64,000 nucleotides of DNA from Amaricoccus sp003258405 (GTDB lineage Bacteria; Pseudomonadota; Alphaproteobacteria; Rhodobacterales; Rhodobacteraceae): positions 930,001-994,000 of the forward strand of contig NZ_CP171225.1 in assembly GCF_043226085.1 (NCBI RefSeq), in the 5' to 3' direction. The notes beneath the pieces are model-generated. The model saw only the letters and a list, made by a program, of their open reading frames with translations. It searched no databases and was not told the origin of the DNA. Positions 63,686-64,000 of the stretch are shown here, in pieces (within the stretch, counting starts at the first letter, position 1; every line of letters starts with the position of its first letter). The position numbers and the translations under genes are program-made.

Positions 63686-63916
63686 TCTCCCCTCCCGTCA
63701 TTGGTGTAATCACTATTGTCTTTTTCTTTGGAGCGACCAGAAGCTCACGCACACGACCCAGGCTGCGCGCGCCTGCCGCTCTTGCACAACTTTTACATGC
63801 CTCCTTGAGCCGCATCGACGAGTAGCGAGCAAGCCTTCGAAGAGGAACGCAAACAGTTGCGGCGCACGGGCCGCACGGCATAACGCGGTCGACGAAACGA
63901 CTTATCTGGCGGAAAG

Positions 63917-64000
63917 CTAACGGCCGGGCAGCAACGCTTCAAGCGCGGCCGGCATGTCGTCGAGATCGCGGCAGGGAATTGTGCCGAGGGCCCCCACATC
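63917..64000 (-). CDS. C-terminal 27 codons of an unidentified gene, cut by the window edge
   Basis: On the minus strand the frame from base 64000 reads DVGALGTIPCRDLDDMPAAL and ends ALLPGR before a TAG at 63917-63919. Codon use is typical of the surrounding genes, so this is probably a real gene end. No family can be named from so short a piece. The 231 bp between it and the SDR start hold no gene I can support. Confidence 0.5.
   Translation of the reverse strand, partial: DVGALGTIPCRDLDDMPAALEALLPGR

Overview
The window is a GC-rich, gene-dense bacterial chromosome segment. It most likely comes from an alphaproteobacterium of the Rhodobacteraceae/Paracoccaceae type. Pointers to this are the split System I cytochrome c maturation genes (ccmABCDG), an alphaproteobacterial SspB with an acidic tail, small DUF3775, DUF4169 and DUF6285 proteins, the NasTS nitrate-sensing pair, and many ATGA-type translational overlaps. 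I saw no tRNA, rRNA, CRISPR array, prophage, transposase or integrase. No database search was possible, so family assignments rest on motifs, length and context.

Layout. 1-1.6 kb: partial aconitase, reading leftwards. 1.8-6.4 kb: ccmA-ccmB-(small lipoprotein)-ccmC-ccmD-ccmG followed by a creatinase-like M24 protein. 6.4-8.6 kb: a visibly AT-richer accessory patch holding one gene, an AAA/STAND-like NTPase fused to a C-terminal TIR domain. This is a candidate single-gene anti-phage defence system. 8.6-33 kb: mostly housekeeping genes (yciB, a DMT permease, ftsY, sspB, fumC, a zinc protease, a two-gene PQQ glucose-dehydrogenase-like system, ccdA, tusA, gdhA, hrpB, meaB, a small adh/kinase/methyltransferase operon, a GGDEF-EAL protein and a serine hydrolase).

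33.3-40.2 kb: a TPP riboswitch drives thiD-thiO-thiS-thiG-thiE-thiY-tenA-thiZ-thiX. The run combines thiazole synthesis, thiamin phosphate coupling, pyrimidine salvage and precursor uptake, and ends at an intrinsic terminator. thiC lies apart at 57.9-59.7 kb on the other strand with its own TPP riboswitch. 40.6-43.1 kb: a metallophosphoesterase with an aegerolysin-like C-terminal domain, facing a GH25 lysozyme lipoprotein.

43.4-57.2 kb: a complete assimilatory nitrate module. nasT-nasS encode the sensor and antiterminator. They are followed by a leader with a sigma70-like promoter, two hexaloop hairpins and an intrinsic terminator. Then come the transporter nrtA-nrtB-nrtC, two tandem globins, nirB-nirD, nasA and cysG. 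Uptake, nitrate to nitrite to ammonium reduction, siroheme supply and probable NO handling are therefore in one transcription unit.

60-63.7 kb: an SDR, acyl-CoA dehydrogenase, APH-like kinase and DUF6285 protein form a leftward operon. It resembles the lva type of 4-hydroxyacyl-CoA phosphorylation pathway. It runs tail to tail into a truncated GntR regulator. The window ends in the C-terminal 27 codons of an unidentified leftward gene.
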